64,000 nucleotides of DNA. Origin: Actinoplanes siamensis. Its GTDB lineage: Bacteria; Actinomycetota; Actinomycetes; Mycobacteriales; Micromonosporaceae. How positions within the stretch are numbered: position 1 is the first letter of the stretch; each line of letters begins with the position of its first letter. The notes beneath the pieces were generated by a model. The model searched no databases, was not told the DNA's origin, and saw only the letters and a program-made list of their open reading frames with translations. The stretch is from positions 1 through 64,000 of the forward strand of contig NZ_BOMW01000040.1 of NCBI RefSeq assembly GCF_016862395.1, given 5' to 3'. Shown piece after piece: positions 31,937 through 40,801 of the stretch. The translations under genes were made by a program, and so were the position numbers.

Positions 31937-32974
31937 TCAGCGGGCGATGCCGGCCAGCAGTTCGATCTGGCGCGGGTCGTCGGCGTAGCAGTACAGGATC
32001 AGCTCGTCCGCGCCGAACTCCCGATAGGCCGCAACGGTTTCCGCGATCCGTCCCGGGTCGCTCAGCGGCTCGCCCCAGCCGGCGCGCCCGGTGAAGGCGT
32101 AATAATCGGCCACCGCCCGCCTCCCCCGCCGCACCGTCTCGGCGTCGCCGACCGCGACGTTGATCTGACACACCAGGCGCGCCCGGCCCGCACGGCCCGC
32201 TTCCTTCCACTGCTCATTGACGGTACGGACGAGGCCACCCGCCCATTCCAAAGGCGCCGCACAGACGAACCCGTCGGCGAACCGCGCCACCCGCCGCAAC
32301 GCCTCGGACGCGAACCCGCCGATCAGAATCGGCGGACCGCCCACCGCTGACGGCCGCGGCCCGATCCACCCCGCCGCCCCGATCTCCCCACGCCAACTCC
32401 TGCTGTCGTCAGCCGGCGCCGAGCCGGCCGCCCGCGACCCGCCCCGTACGCCGACCGCCCGCACAGCACCGCCGGCCAGGCCACGTGCGGCCGCCCGGGA
32501 GCCGGCCGGCTGCGACTCGGGTTCCCCTGGATCAGCCGACCGCGGCTCACCGCGCGAGCCGGCCGGCAGCGGCGCGCGGTAGGGCTCGCCGTTCCAGATC
32601 CCGCGCAGGTCGGCGAGCTGGGCGTCGAGAATCCGGCCGCGCCGGGTGATCGGCACCCCGGCCGCCGCGTGGTCGTCGTCCCGGCCGCCGATGCCGATGC
32701 CGAGCACAAACCGGCCCGCCGACATCCGGTCCAGCGTGGCGACCTGTTTGGCGAGCAACGCCGTCGACCGCAGCGGCCCGAGCAGCACCTCGGTCTGCAA
32801 CCGGATCCGGCTGGTGGCTCCGGCCAGGACGGCGAGCGCGGTCAGCGGCTCCGGGTTGTCGTAGGCCAGCCGGTCCAGCAACGCGACCGTCGCGAACCGG
32901 TGGTCCTCCGCGAGCCGCGCCCACTCCAGCAACCGAGCCGGATCACTGATGGGCAGCCCAAGACCGATTTCCAT
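31937..32974 (-). CDS. LLM-class flavin-dependent oxidoreductase with a long internal insert
   Basis: A 345-residue bacterial-luciferase-like monooxygenase using FMN or F420. The barrel start MEIGLGLPISDPARLLEWARLAEDHRF, RIRLQTEVLLGPLRSTALLAKQVATLDRMSAGRFVLGIGIGGR (in parts) and GGPPILIGGFASEALRRVARFADGFV are family blocks. Between PYRAPLPAG (about 138) and IGPRPSAVGGPPILIGG (about 204) there are about 65 residues rich in Gly, Arg, Ala and Ser that the family does not have. They lie where a loop next to the active site would be, so the frame is preserved but the fold may be disturbed. The substrate is unknown. The start has AGGAG eight bases upstream. Confidence 0.85.
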   Translation of the reverse strand: MEIGLGLPISDPARLLEWARLAEDHRFATVALLDRLAYDNPEPLTALAVLAGATSRIRLQTEVLLGPLRSTALLAKQVATLDRMSAGRFVLGIGIGGRDDDHAAAGVPITRRGRILDAQLADLRGIWNGEPYRAPLPAGSRGEPRSADPGEPESQPAGSRAAARGLAGGAVRAVGVRGGSRAAGSAPADDSRSWRGEIGAAGWIGPRPSAVGGPPILIGGFASEALRRVARFADGFVCAAPLEWAGGLVRTVNEQWKEAGRAGRARLVCQINVAVGDAETVRRGRRAVADYYAFTGRAGWGEPLSDPGRIAETVAAYREFGADELILYCYADDPRQIELLAGIAR

Positions 32975-33157
32975 GAACTTCTCCTCGAAAGGCAGGCAGC
33001 AACAACCGACGTCGCCACCTCCTCCCCGCTCACGGCGAGGTCACCGGCCTGTCCGCGACAGGTATCCAAGGCCCGATGATTCGGAGTTCCCGGCCAACCT
33101 ACCGGCCCCACCGGTCCGGCGGGCAAGCCGTTTTCCACCACGACCCGCGGCGAGCAA

Positions 33158-34447
33158 TCAGCGCGCCGCCGCGCCACCACCGGGGCCCGAGGTGCCGGCA
33201 GCGGCGTCGGCGGGAACCACCGCCGGCTCAATGCCCGGACCGGGAGCCGGCTCGACGGTCGACACGGCAGCGGCCGGAGTGCTCCGGCGGCGCAGTTCGG
33301 CCGGGAGGACCAGCAGGGCCACCAGGACGCCGACCGCGCCGACCGCGGTGAAGCCCCACTTCGGCCCCCACGTGTCGATCGCCAGACCGGCCAGCGGCCC
33401 GCCCAGGGCGACGCCCACGGTCAGGGCCGAGTTGTGCAGGCCCATGGCCTCGCCGCGGGCCGCGGCCGGGATCATCCGGCTGATGGCGTCGGAGCTGGCC
33501 GTGATCGTCGGGGCGCACAGGGCGCCGGCCGGGATCAGCAGGACGGCCAGCAGCCACCAGTGCGAGCCGCCGAGCCCGACCGGGATGGTCAGCAGGGCCA
33601 TCGGGGCCAGCAGCGCCAGAGCCGGCAGGCCGCTGCGGACCAGGCCGTAGGCGAAGCCGCCGAGCAACGAGAAGAGCGCCCACAGCGACATCACCAGGCC
33701 GGTCCAGCCGAGCTCGCCGGAGGCGCGCAGCACGGCCACCACCGACACGTCGGTGCCGGCCAGCACCAGCGTGGCCGCCATCGTGACGGCCAGGACGGCG
33801 ACGAACCGGGGCTTGAGCCACTCCCGGCGGGCGATCCGCTCGCCGGCCGAGACCGGGGCCTCGTGCGCGGCCCGGGTGGGCGGGTTGAGCAGCCACAGGC
33901 CGACGCCGGAGAGCAGGATGCCGGCCGCCAGCACGACCATGGCGACACGGGCGCCGGCGGTGGTGGCGATCAGCACGCCGAGAGCCGGGCCGGCCATGAA
34001 CGACAGCTCGGTGGTCATCGAGTCGAGCGCGAAACCGGGCAGCCGATGCGACTCCGGCGTGAGGGCGGCGATCGCCTGCCGGGCCACCGAGAACGCCGGG
34101 AGCGCCAGGAAGCCGCCGACCAGCGCGACCGGCAGCAGCGCCCAGTACGGCAGGGACTGGGCGACCAGCCAGTAGACCACCTCGGCGACCGTCGTCAGGG
34201 CCAGCACCGGGCGCAGCCCCCGCCGGTCGATGAGCCTGCCGATCACCGGGGCGCCGATCGAACCGCCGATCGTGGAGGCCGCGCCGACCAGGCCCGCCGC
34301 TCCGTACTTCATCCCGAGGCCGGTCACCACGTGCAGGGTGAGCACGACCGCGCCGGCCGCGATGGGGATGCGGGCCAGCGTGGCGACCGCGAGCACCGAC
34401 ATGACCTTCGGCAGCGCGAGCGTTTCCCGGTAAGGCGTGAGCAACAT
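33158..34447 (-). CDS. MFS transporter
   Basis: The ATG at 34447, with GGAGG eleven bases upstream, gives a 429-residue protein with 12 predicted membrane segments. The conserved MFS motif A after helix 2 is present as GRLIDRRGLRP, and the C-terminal half repeats it more weakly. The frame continues upstream to 34723 through repeats and a terminator, so the earlier starts are not used. It resembles sugar- or drug-efflux MFS proteins; the substrate is unknown. The Ala/Pro/Gly-rich last 45 residues are probably unstructured. Confidence 0.85.
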   Translation of the reverse strand: MLLTPYRETLALPKVMSVLAVATLARIPIAAGAVVLTLHVVTGLGMKYGAAGLVGAASTIGGSIGAPVIGRLIDRRGLRPVLALTTVAEVVYWLVAQSLPYWALLPVALVGGFLALPAFSVARQAIAALTPESHRLPGFALDSMTTELSFMAGPALGVLIATTAGARVAMVVLAAGILLSGVGLWLLNPPTRAAHEAPVSAGERIARREWLKPRFVAVLAVTMAATLVLAGTDVSVVAVLRASGELGWTGLVMSLWALFSLLGGFAYGLVRSGLPALALLAPMALLTIPVGLGGSHWWLLAVLLIPAGALCAPTITASSDAISRMIPAAARGEAMGLHNSALTVGVALGGPLAGLAIDTWGPKWGFTAVGAVGVLVALLVLPAELRRRSTPAAAVSTVEPAPGPGIEPAVVPADAAAGTSGPGGGAAAR

Positions 34448-34595
34448 GACGATCCTGACCTCCGCCAGCGATCCTGCCCCAGGGGCGCGACGGAAACCAA
34501 CGGCTTTGGCGCAGCTCACGTCGGGTGCGGTGGCGAACCGGGCGAGGAGCAGCGCACCGCGATCGTCCGCGGGTCGCCGGGCCGGGTCGGCGGGC

Positions 34596-34646
34596 GGGCC
34601 AGCGGCACGGGTGGGCCAGCGGCACGGGTGGGCCAGCGGCACGGGT
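34596..34646. repeat. 17-bp tandem repeat, three perfect copies
   Basis: Three copies of GGGCCAGCGGCACGGGT follow one another in the leader region of the MFS gene, between the ctaD terminator and the MFS start. A partial fourth (GGGCCGGT) follows. Seventeen is not a multiple of three and the stretch is non-coding, so copy-number changes could alter the spacing of the promoter region. Confidence 0.8.
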
Positions 34647-34680
34647 GGGCCGGTGTCCCAGCCGTCCGGGCCGGGAAAAC

Positions 34681-34718
34681 GAACCGGCCCGCACTCCGTG
34701 CGGAGTGCGGGCCGGTTC
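34681..34718 (-). terminator. Strong hairpin terminator after ctaD
   Basis: GAACCGGCCCGCACTCC (34681-34697) and GGAGTGCGGGCCGGTTC (34702-34718) pair perfectly over 17 bp with the loop GTGC. It lies eight bases beyond the ctaD stop codon. The arm on the minus strand is followed by GTTTTCC, a short U-rich end. Confidence 0.85.
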
Positions 34719-34726
34719 GGCACGGC

Positions 34727-36487
34727 CTAGTGGTCGCGGTTGCTCTCGACGTCCTCCTGGTACGTCGCGCCGCCGTCGGACTCGTGGCTCAGCACGCGCG
34801 CGCCACCCTCCGGCGGCCCGCCGAGCGAGCCCTGGTCGCCCGCCGCGAGCTCCGGGAACTTCAGGTCGAAGGCGGGCCGCTCGGAGCGGATCCGCGGCAT
34901 CCGGTCGAAGTTGCGCAGCGGCGGCGGGGTGGTGGTGGCCCACTCCAGCGAGTTGCCGAAGCCCCACGGGTCGTCGGCCGTGACGACCTTGCCGACCTTG
35001 TACGACTTCCAGATGTTGTAGAGGAACGGCAGCGTGGCCAGGCCCAGGATGAACGACCCGATCGTGGAGACCGTGTTCAGCGCGGTGAAGCCGTCGGTCG
35101 GCAGGTAGTCCGCGTACCGCCGGGGCATGCCCTTGGTGCCCAGCCAGTGCTGCACCAGGAAGGTGGCGTGGAAGCCGATGAAGGTCAGCCAGAAGTGGAC
35201 CTTGGCGAGGCGCTCGTCGAGCATCCGGCCGAACATCTTCGGGAACCAGAAGTAGATGCCGGAGAAGACGGCGAACACGATGGTGCCGAAGAGCACGTAG
35301 TGGAAGTGCGCGATCACGAAGTACGAGTCGGAGACGTGGAAGTCGATCGGCGGGGAGGCCAGCAGCACGCCGGAGAGACCACCGAAGAGGAACGTCACCA
35401 TGAAGCCGATCGCGAAGAGCATCGGCGGCTCGAAGCTGACCTGGCCGCGCCACATGGTGCCGATCCAGACGAAGAACTTCATGCCGGTCGGGACCGCGAT
35501 CAGGAAGCTCAGGAAGCTGAAGAACGGCAGCAGCACCTGGCCGGTGACGAACATGTGGTGCGCCCACACCGACATCGACAGCGCGCCGATCAGCAGCGTC
35601 GCGGCGACCAGGCCCTTGTAGCCGAAGACCGGCTTGCGGCTGAAGACCGGGATGACCTCGGTGATGATGCCGAAGAACGGCAGGGCGATGATGTACACCT
35701 CGGGGTGGCCGAAGAACCAGAAGAGGTGCTGCCAGAGCATCGGGCCGCCGGTCTGCACGTCGAAGACGTGGGCGCCGAGCACCCGGTCGGCGGCGAGGGC
35801 GAACAGCGCGGCCGCCAGGAACGGGAAGACCATCACCGCGAGCAGCGCCGTGACCAGCATGTTCCAGGTCATGATCGGCATCCGGAACATGGTCATGCCG
35901 GGCGCGCGCAGCGTCAGGATCGTGGTGATCAGGTTCACCGAGCCGAGGATCGTGCCCAGACCCGAGATGGCCAGGCCGACCACCCACATGTTGCCGCCGA
36001 CGCCCGGGGAGTGCAGCGAGTCGCTCAGCGGCGTGTAGGCGAACCAGCCGAAGTCGGCGGCGCCGCCGGGGGTGACGAACCCGCCGATGGTGATCAGGCC
36101 ACCGAACAGGTACAGCCAGTACGCGAAGGCGTTCAGGCGGGGGAAGGACACGTCCGGCGCACCGATCTGGATCGGTACGACGTAGTTGCCGAACGCGAAC
36201 ACGATAGGTGTCGCGAAGAACAGCAGCATGATCGTGCCGTGCATGGTGAACAGCTGGTTGAACTGCTCGGGCGACAGGATCTGCATGCCCGGCCGGGCCA
36301 GCTCGGCGCGCATCAGCAGCGCCATGAGGCCACCCAGAAGGAAGAACACGAAGGCGGTGACCATGTACATGATCCCGATCTGCTTCGCGTCCGTCGTGCG
36401 CAGGATTCGGGCGAGGGCCGAACCCTTGACCTGCCGCCGGACCGGATATGGACGGGTCGCGATCGGCGACGGCGCAACGGTCGTCAC
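34727..36487 (-). CDS. ctaD: Cytochrome c oxidase subunit I (aa3 type)
   Basis: The GTG at 36487, with GGAGG seven bases upstream, gives a 586-residue haem-copper oxidase subunit I with 12 or more membrane helices. The haem a and haem a3/CuB ligands are in TMHGTIMLLFF, FWFFGHPEVYIIALP (the His-Tyr crosslink pair HPEVY), WAHHMFVTG, and FVIAHFHYVLFG. The LGAHVFDVQTGGPMLWQHLF block is typical of actinobacteria. It is the terminal oxidase subunit that reduces oxygen to water and pumps protons at the membrane. The frame is open to 36604, but the earlier ATG lacks a ribosome site. The other subunits are not nearby, which is normal for actinobacteria. Confidence 0.97.
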   Translation of the reverse strand: MTTVAPSPIATRPYPVRRQVKGSALARILRTTDAKQIGIMYMVTAFVFFLLGGLMALLMRAELARPGMQILSPEQFNQLFTMHGTIMLLFFATPIVFAFGNYVVPIQIGAPDVSFPRLNAFAYWLYLFGGLITIGGFVTPGGAADFGWFAYTPLSDSLHSPGVGGNMWVVGLAISGLGTILGSVNLITTILTLRAPGMTMFRMPIMTWNMLVTALLAVMVFPFLAAALFALAADRVLGAHVFDVQTGGPMLWQHLFWFFGHPEVYIIALPFFGIITEVIPVFSRKPVFGYKGLVAATLLIGALSMSVWAHHMFVTGQVLLPFFSFLSFLIAVPTGMKFFVWIGTMWRGQVSFEPPMLFAIGFMVTFLFGGLSGVLLASPPIDFHVSDSYFVIAHFHYVLFGTIVFAVFSGIYFWFPKMFGRMLDERLAKVHFWLTFIGFHATFLVQHWLGTKGMPRRYADYLPTDGFTALNTVSTIGSFILGLATLPFLYNIWKSYKVGKVVTADDPWGFGNSLEWATTTPPPLRNFDRMPRIRSERPAFDLKFPELAAGDQGSLGGPPEGGARVLSHESDGGATYQEDVESNRDH

Positions 36488-36670
36488 GAAATGCCTCCGT
36501 TGTCTCGTTCGTCCCACTCGGCACACCTCGAAGATCGGGCGTACCTCGCTGGCAGAATAGTCCCCCGCCGACCCCCGGCCGTCGCGGGGTGACCAAAGGA
36601 CCACGCAGGACGAACGCCCACCAGCGCGACAAGACAGTGGAGGACCGCGACCGATACCGGCCGGCGTGGC

Positions 36671-37777
36671 TCAGACCGGAGCGACCAGAGCCCGGTAGTG
36701 ATCGTTGAAGATCTGCAGACCACGTCGCCGGAGCATCGGGTCGCGCAACGACGGCGGCACGTCGCGCGTCCGGTCCCGCTCCCGGGTGCGGTCGCGCACC
36801 TCGGCGCAGCGCGGCCGGCGCCGCTCTTCGTAGGCGCGCAGGGCGCCCGGGATGTCCGTCCCGACGCGCCGCAGCTCCTGACCGAGCACGTAACCGTCCT
36901 CGAAGGACATCGCCGCGCCCTGGGCCAGGGTCGGCGCGGTGGCGTGCGCGGCGTCGCCGACCAGCACCACCGGGCCGCGTGACCAGACCGGCAGGACCAC
37001 CTCGTCGGTGCGGGCGACCGACACCTTCTCCACCCGTTCCAGGATCGCCGGGACCGGGCCGCCGAACGATCCGAACACCTCGCGCAGCCGCTCGCGCGGA
37101 TCCGCCGGGTCGGGCGTCTCCGGGGCGGTCTCGTCGGCATAGAGGTAGATCCTGCGGCCGCCCATCGGCATCGCGACGAACTGCGCGCGCCGGCCCAGCA
37201 CCGCCGTCCAGTCGGTCAGCGGCGGGCCACCGGAGACCACCGAGCGGTAGACGATCTGGCCGGTCGGGGTGGCCGGCCCCCCCAGGCCGATCTTCTCGCG
37301 GATCGTGGAGCGACGGCCGTCGGCGCCGACGACCAGGTCGTACTCCGCGATGGCGCCGGTGGAGAACTCGACCTTGGCGGCCCCCTCGATGATCTGGACG
37401 TCGCGCACCTCGGTGTCGTAGCGCACCTCGCCGCCGACCCCGGTGAGCAGCACCTGCTGCAGATCGCTGCGGGACAGCGCGCGGGACTCGCCGACCCCGG
37501 CCCAGAGCGCCGCGACGTCCATCTCGAACAGGCCACGACCGCGGGAGTCCAGGAAGACCTGCCGGAAGATGAGGTCACCCAGCGGGCGCAACGGCACGTC
37601 GAGGCCGAGCAGGCGCAGCGCGCGGGAGGCGTTGCCGGGCAGATAGATGCCGGCGCCGGGACTCATGGTGGCCGGCAGGGCCTCCACCACGTCCGGCCGG
37701 AAGCCCGCGACTCGCAGCCCTCGTGCCGCGGCCAGGCCGGCGATGCCGCCGCCCACCACCAGGATGCGCAAGGTCAT
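36671..37777 (-). CDS. FAD-dependent monooxygenase (PHBH-fold)
   Basis: A 368-residue class A flavin monooxygenase. The FAD/NAD(P)H fingerprint GGGIAGLAAARGLR is at residues 9-22, the DG motif at LVVGADGRRSTIRE, and the second FAD motif VVLVGDAAHATAPTLAQGAAMSFED near 285-310. Relatives hydroxylate aromatic compounds such as salicylate or antibiotic cores. The substrate is unclear, and no pathway genes are next to it. It lies upstream of ctaD on the same strand and divergent from the LigD-like gene. Confidence 0.85.
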   Translation of the reverse strand: MTLRILVVGGGIAGLAAARGLRVAGFRPDVVEALPATMSPGAGIYLPGNASRALRLLGLDVPLRPLGDLIFRQVFLDSRGRGLFEMDVAALWAGVGESRALSRSDLQQVLLTGVGGEVRYDTEVRDVQIIEGAAKVEFSTGAIAEYDLVVGADGRRSTIREKIGLGGPATPTGQIVYRSVVSGGPPLTDWTAVLGRRAQFVAMPMGGRRIYLYADETAPETPDPADPRERLREVFGSFGGPVPAILERVEKVSVARTDEVVLPVWSRGPVVLVGDAAHATAPTLAQGAAMSFEDGYVLGQELRRVGTDIPGALRAYEERRRPRCAEVRDRTRERDRTRDVPPSLRDPMLRRRGLQIFNDHYRALVAPV

Positions 37778-38108
37778 CGGCCAACGCCTTCCTGTCGATG
37801 GACACGCGTCGGAGCCAGAACACTACCGCGTGCCACCGTAGCGGAAAAGCGACGATCAACAAGGCGCCCGATTCGCACCGGATCCGCTGCCTCCGGCCAC
37901 AGTGGGGTCACCCCGGCGGGTGGTTCCACAGTGGCGAAGGCCCGGCCCGCCCGGGCCAGCGCGACCGCCCGGCGCGCCCGGATCACCCGGCGCGCCCGGA
38001 CCACCAGGTGCGGCTGGTGCGGCAGCAGTTCCATCCCCGTCATGCGGACACCCAACCATCGGGGTACGACAATTCCGGGCGCCCGGACGCACCGGCAGAA
38101 TCAAGGTC
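37778..38108. other. 330-bp divergent promoter region with an 18-bp tandem repeat
   Basis: No gene is convincing here. The region must contain the start signals of the flavin monooxygenase (minus) and the LigD-like gene (plus). At 37969-38004 the unit CCGGCGCGCCCGGAYCAC is repeated twice without a gap. The open frames in this stretch are shadows of GC-rich sequence. Confidence 0.45.
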
Positions 38109-39170
38109 ATGCCGGACCGCCTCGATGAGTACCGCCGCAAACGGGACCCCGCGCGCACGCCCGAGCCGATGCCGGCCGGCGACCCGCCACCGTTGACCGG
38201 CCGGCGCTTCGTCATCCAGCAGCACCACGCCCGCAGCCTCCACTGGGACGTCCGGCTGGAGCGTGACGGCGTCCTGGTCTCGTTCGCCGTCCCGCGCGGC
38301 CTGCCCCGCGACCAGGCCCGCAACAACCTGGCCAAACACACCGAGGACCACCCGCTGCAATATCTGGACTTCGCCGGCGAGATCCCGTCCGGCGAGTACG
38401 GCGGCGGCCGGATGACCATCTTCGACCGGGGCACCTACGAGAGCGACAAGTGGCGTCACGACGAGATCAGCGTCACCTTCCACGGCGACCGCACGAGGGG
38501 GCGGTACGTCTTCTTCCAGACCGGCGGCGCCGACTGGATGGTGCGCCGGATGGACCCGCCGGAGCCGGGCTGGGAGCCGATGCCCGACGACCTGCGCCCG
38601 ATGCTGGCCACCCGGGCCGCCCAGCTGCCGCCGGACGACGCGGACTGGGGTTATGAGATGCGCTGGGCGGGACAGCGCTGCCTGGCGTACCTCTCCGGGG
38701 GGAGAGTGCGCCTGAGCGGACCCGGCGGCGAAGAGCTGACCCCCGTGTTTCCCGAGGTCCGGGGGTTGGGCCCGGCGCTCGCGCCGGTGGAGGCGGTCTT
38801 CGACGGCGAGCTGGTGGCCTTCGACGGCGCCCGGCCCGATCCGGCCCGGCTGTCCCGCCGGGCGACGGCCCGGAACCCGAAGCGGGCCGCCGAGCGCGAT
38901 CCCGTGCAACTGCTGCTGTACGACCTGCTGTGGCTGGACGGGCACAGCACGACGGAACTGCTGCGCTACGCCGAGCGCCGCGAGTTGCTGGACGGCCTGG
39001 CGGTGGCCGGCGAGCACTGGCAGACCCCGCCGTTCTTCCCGGGCGGTGGTCTCTTCGCCCTGGACGCGGCGCGGGCGCAGGGCCTGTCCGGCGTGGTGGC
39101 GAAGCGGCTGGACTCCCCCTACCTGCCCGGCCGGGCGAGCCGCCTGTGGCGGGAGATCATCGTGAGCTGA
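38109..39170 (+). CDS. LigD-type 3'-phosphoesterase fused to a degenerate ATP-dependent DNA ligase domain
   Basis: The ATG at 38109 gives 353 residues. The first 150 are the LigD phosphoesterase (PE) domain, which trims 3' ends in non-homologous end joining: FVIQQHHARSLHWDVRLERD has the catalytic His and Asp/Arg, and GGGRMTIFDRGTYE follows. The rest resembles the nucleotidyltransferase domain of ATP-dependent ligases. Motif I, normally K-x-D-G, reads EMRWAGQR, so both the nucleophilic Lys and the Asp are replaced. Motif III (FDGELVAFDG) and part of motif V (GVVAKRLDSPY) remain, but the Glu before GVVAK is Ser, and the OB-fold domain with motif VI is absent. The PE part may work; the ligase part cannot form the Lys-AMP bond. 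No ku gene is in the window. Confidence 0.85.
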   Translation: MPDRLDEYRRKRDPARTPEPMPAGDPPPLTGRRFVIQQHHARSLHWDVRLERDGVLVSFAVPRGLPRDQARNNLAKHTEDHPLQYLDFAGEIPSGEYGGGRMTIFDRGTYESDKWRHDEISVTFHGDRTRGRYVFFQTGGADWMVRRMDPPEPGWEPMPDDLRPMLATRAAQLPPDDADWGYEMRWAGQRCLAYLSGGRVRLSGPGGEELTPVFPEVRGLGPALAPVEAVFDGELVAFDGARPDPARLSRRATARNPKRAAERDPVQLLLYDLLWLDGHSTTELLRYAERRELLDGLAVAGEHWQTPPFFPGGGLFALDAARAQGLSGVVAKRLDSPYLPGRASRLWREIIVS

Positions 39171-39252
39171 GCGGCACCCCGGTCACGTACGCCGACACCG
39201 TGGTACCCAAGATGCAACCAGCAGTTCGTTCAGGAGCGTTACGGCTCGCCCG

Positions 39253-40668
39253 ATGGCGGGGGTCTACCGGCGACCGCAGTGGAAAGGGCCCCACTTCACC
39301 ATGCTCTCGTCCCCCGTCGCCTTCCCCGACCTGTCCGCGGAGCTCTGGCAGTCCGCGGTACGGGTGCTGGAGACCAACTGGTCCGGCGACCACACCGTCC
39401 CGTCCCGCCGCCTCTACCCGCACCAGTGGAGCTGGGACACCGCCTTCATCGCTGTCGGCCTGGCCTACGTCAACCCCACCCGCGCCTGGCGTGACCTGCA
39501 CAACCTGTTCGAGGCGCAGTGGCCGGACGGCCGGGTGCCGCACATCGTCTTCGATGCGGCGACCGCTGAGGACGGCTACTTTCCCGGCCCCGGGTTCTGG
39601 AACGTCCCGGTGCTGGCCGGCCGCCCCGCCCGGCGCAGCACCGGCATCGTCCAGCCGCCGCTGCACGCGGTCGCCGCGTGGGAGGTCTACCGGCACGCCG
39701 CGGCGCACGGCGCGGCCTGCGTCAGCGAGGCGCGCACCGAGCTGGCCTGGCTCTATCCCCGGCTGGTGGCCCAGCAGGAATACCTGACGCGGCGCCGGGA
39801 CGCCGGCGGCTCCGGGCTGGCCTCGATCGTGCACCCGTGGGAGTCCGGCCTGGACAACAGTCCCGCGTGGGACCAGGCGCTGGCCGAGGTGCCGGCCGAC
39901 CTCACGCTGCTGGAGCGGCACCGGCGGCACGACCTGGCGGTGGCGGACGCCGCGCATCGGCCCACCGACGAGGACTATGCCCGGTACGTGGGGCTGGCCC
40001 TCGGCTACCGCGACGGCGGCTACTCCGACACCGAGCTGGTGCAGCGGCATCCGTTCGCCGTCGAGTGCCCGGCGTTCAACAGCATCCTGGCCGTCGCCGA
40101 GCTGGCCCTCGCGCAGATCGCCGGGGTGCTCGGGCGGACCGCCGGCGCCATCCGCCACCGGGACCGGGCCCGGGAGATCACCGCGGCGATCTCCCGGCGG
40201 CTGTGGGAGCCGGCCACCCGGACGTTCCGCGCCCGCGACGCCCGTACCGGACGGCTCAGCCCGGCCCGCTGCGTGAGCGGCCTGCTCCCGCTGATGCTGC
40301 CGGACCTGCCGGCCGACCAGGCCCAGGCGATCATGGCGGAGGCCCGGTCGGAGCGGTTCGGGCTGCCGGCGCCGAGCGCGGACCGGGCCGCGCCGTTCTT
40401 CGACACCCGCCGGTACTGGCGCGGGCCGGTCTGGATCAACGTGAACTGGCTGCTGCGACGCGGCATGCAAGTGCACGGTTTCCGCGGCGAGGCGGAGGAG
40501 CTGCGTCGGGCCATGCTGCGCCTGGTGCACGAGCACGGCCACTACGAGTACTTCGACCCGGACACCGGGCAGGGACTCGGGGCGCCGACCTTCAGCTGGA
40601 CCGCGGCGCTCTGCCTGGACCTGCTCGCCGACCGCTCGGCCCCCGCCTACTCCCGAAGCCGGGCCTGA
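39253..40668 (+). CDS. GH63-type glycosidase (mannosylglycerate hydrolase-like)
   Basis: A 471-residue (alpha/alpha)6-barrel glycosidase. LYPHQWSWDTAFIAVGLA, HPWESGLDNSPAWD (about residue 194), YWRGPVWINVNWLL (about 387) and DPDTGQGLGAPTFSWTAALCLDL near the end are characteristic of the GH63 group that includes mannosylglycerate and glucosylglycerate hydrolases. It probably hydrolyses a small glucoside or mannoside, possibly a compatible solute; the substrate is inferred only from family. No signal peptide is present, so it is cytoplasmic. An ATG at 39301 is an alternative start. A large hairpin element follows the gene. Confidence 0.85.
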   Translation: MAGVYRRPQWKGPHFTMLSSPVAFPDLSAELWQSAVRVLETNWSGDHTVPSRRLYPHQWSWDTAFIAVGLAYVNPTRAWRDLHNLFEAQWPDGRVPHIVFDAATAEDGYFPGPGFWNVPVLAGRPARRSTGIVQPPLHAVAAWEVYRHAAAHGAACVSEARTELAWLYPRLVAQQEYLTRRRDAGGSGLASIVHPWESGLDNSPAWDQALAEVPADLTLLERHRRHDLAVADAAHRPTDEDYARYVGLALGYRDGGYSDTELVQRHPFAVECPAFNSILAVAELALAQIAGVLGRTAGAIRHRDRAREITAAISRRLWEPATRTFRARDARTGRLSPARCVSGLLPLMLPDLPADQAQAIMAEARSERFGLPAPSADRAAPFFDTRRYWRGPVWINVNWLLRRGMQVHGFRGEAEELRRAMLRLVHEHGHYEYFDPDTGQGLGAPTFSWTAALCLDLLADRSAPAYSRSRA

Positions 40669-40684
40669 CCGCGACCACGACGCA

Positions 40685-40794
40685 TTCGCCCGTCGATGAG
40701 GAGGGCGCCGGAAACGACCACGCTTCGCTTGTCGTTTCCGGCGCCCTGGTCATCGACTCAAAGGGGCGGAATGCCCGCCGAGCGGAGCGAGGCC
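40685..40794. repeat. Copy A of a dispersed 110-bp hairpin element, likely bidirectional terminator
   Basis: Arms at 40692-40718 and 40731-40757 are 27 bases long and pair with two mismatches around the loop CACGCTTCGCTT. On the right the flank CGCCGAGCGGAGCGAGGCC is part of the repeat. The reverse complement of the whole stretch matches 61956-62064 over about 110 bases with few differences. It lies between the GH63 gene and mscR, which converge on it, so it probably ends transcripts from both sides. Confidence 0.85.
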
Positions 40795-40801
40795 ATCCAA
40801 C

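Noticed and set aside
33434..36592. 1052-residue open frame on the plus strand
   Set aside because: It is the antisense shadow of ctaD and the MFS gene; the product is His/Gln/Arg-rich and low in complexity, and both true genes are certain.
33228..36632. 1134-residue open frame on the minus strand
   Set aside because: It is an Arg/Pro/His-rich shadow running across the MFS gene, a terminator and ctaD, with no family features.
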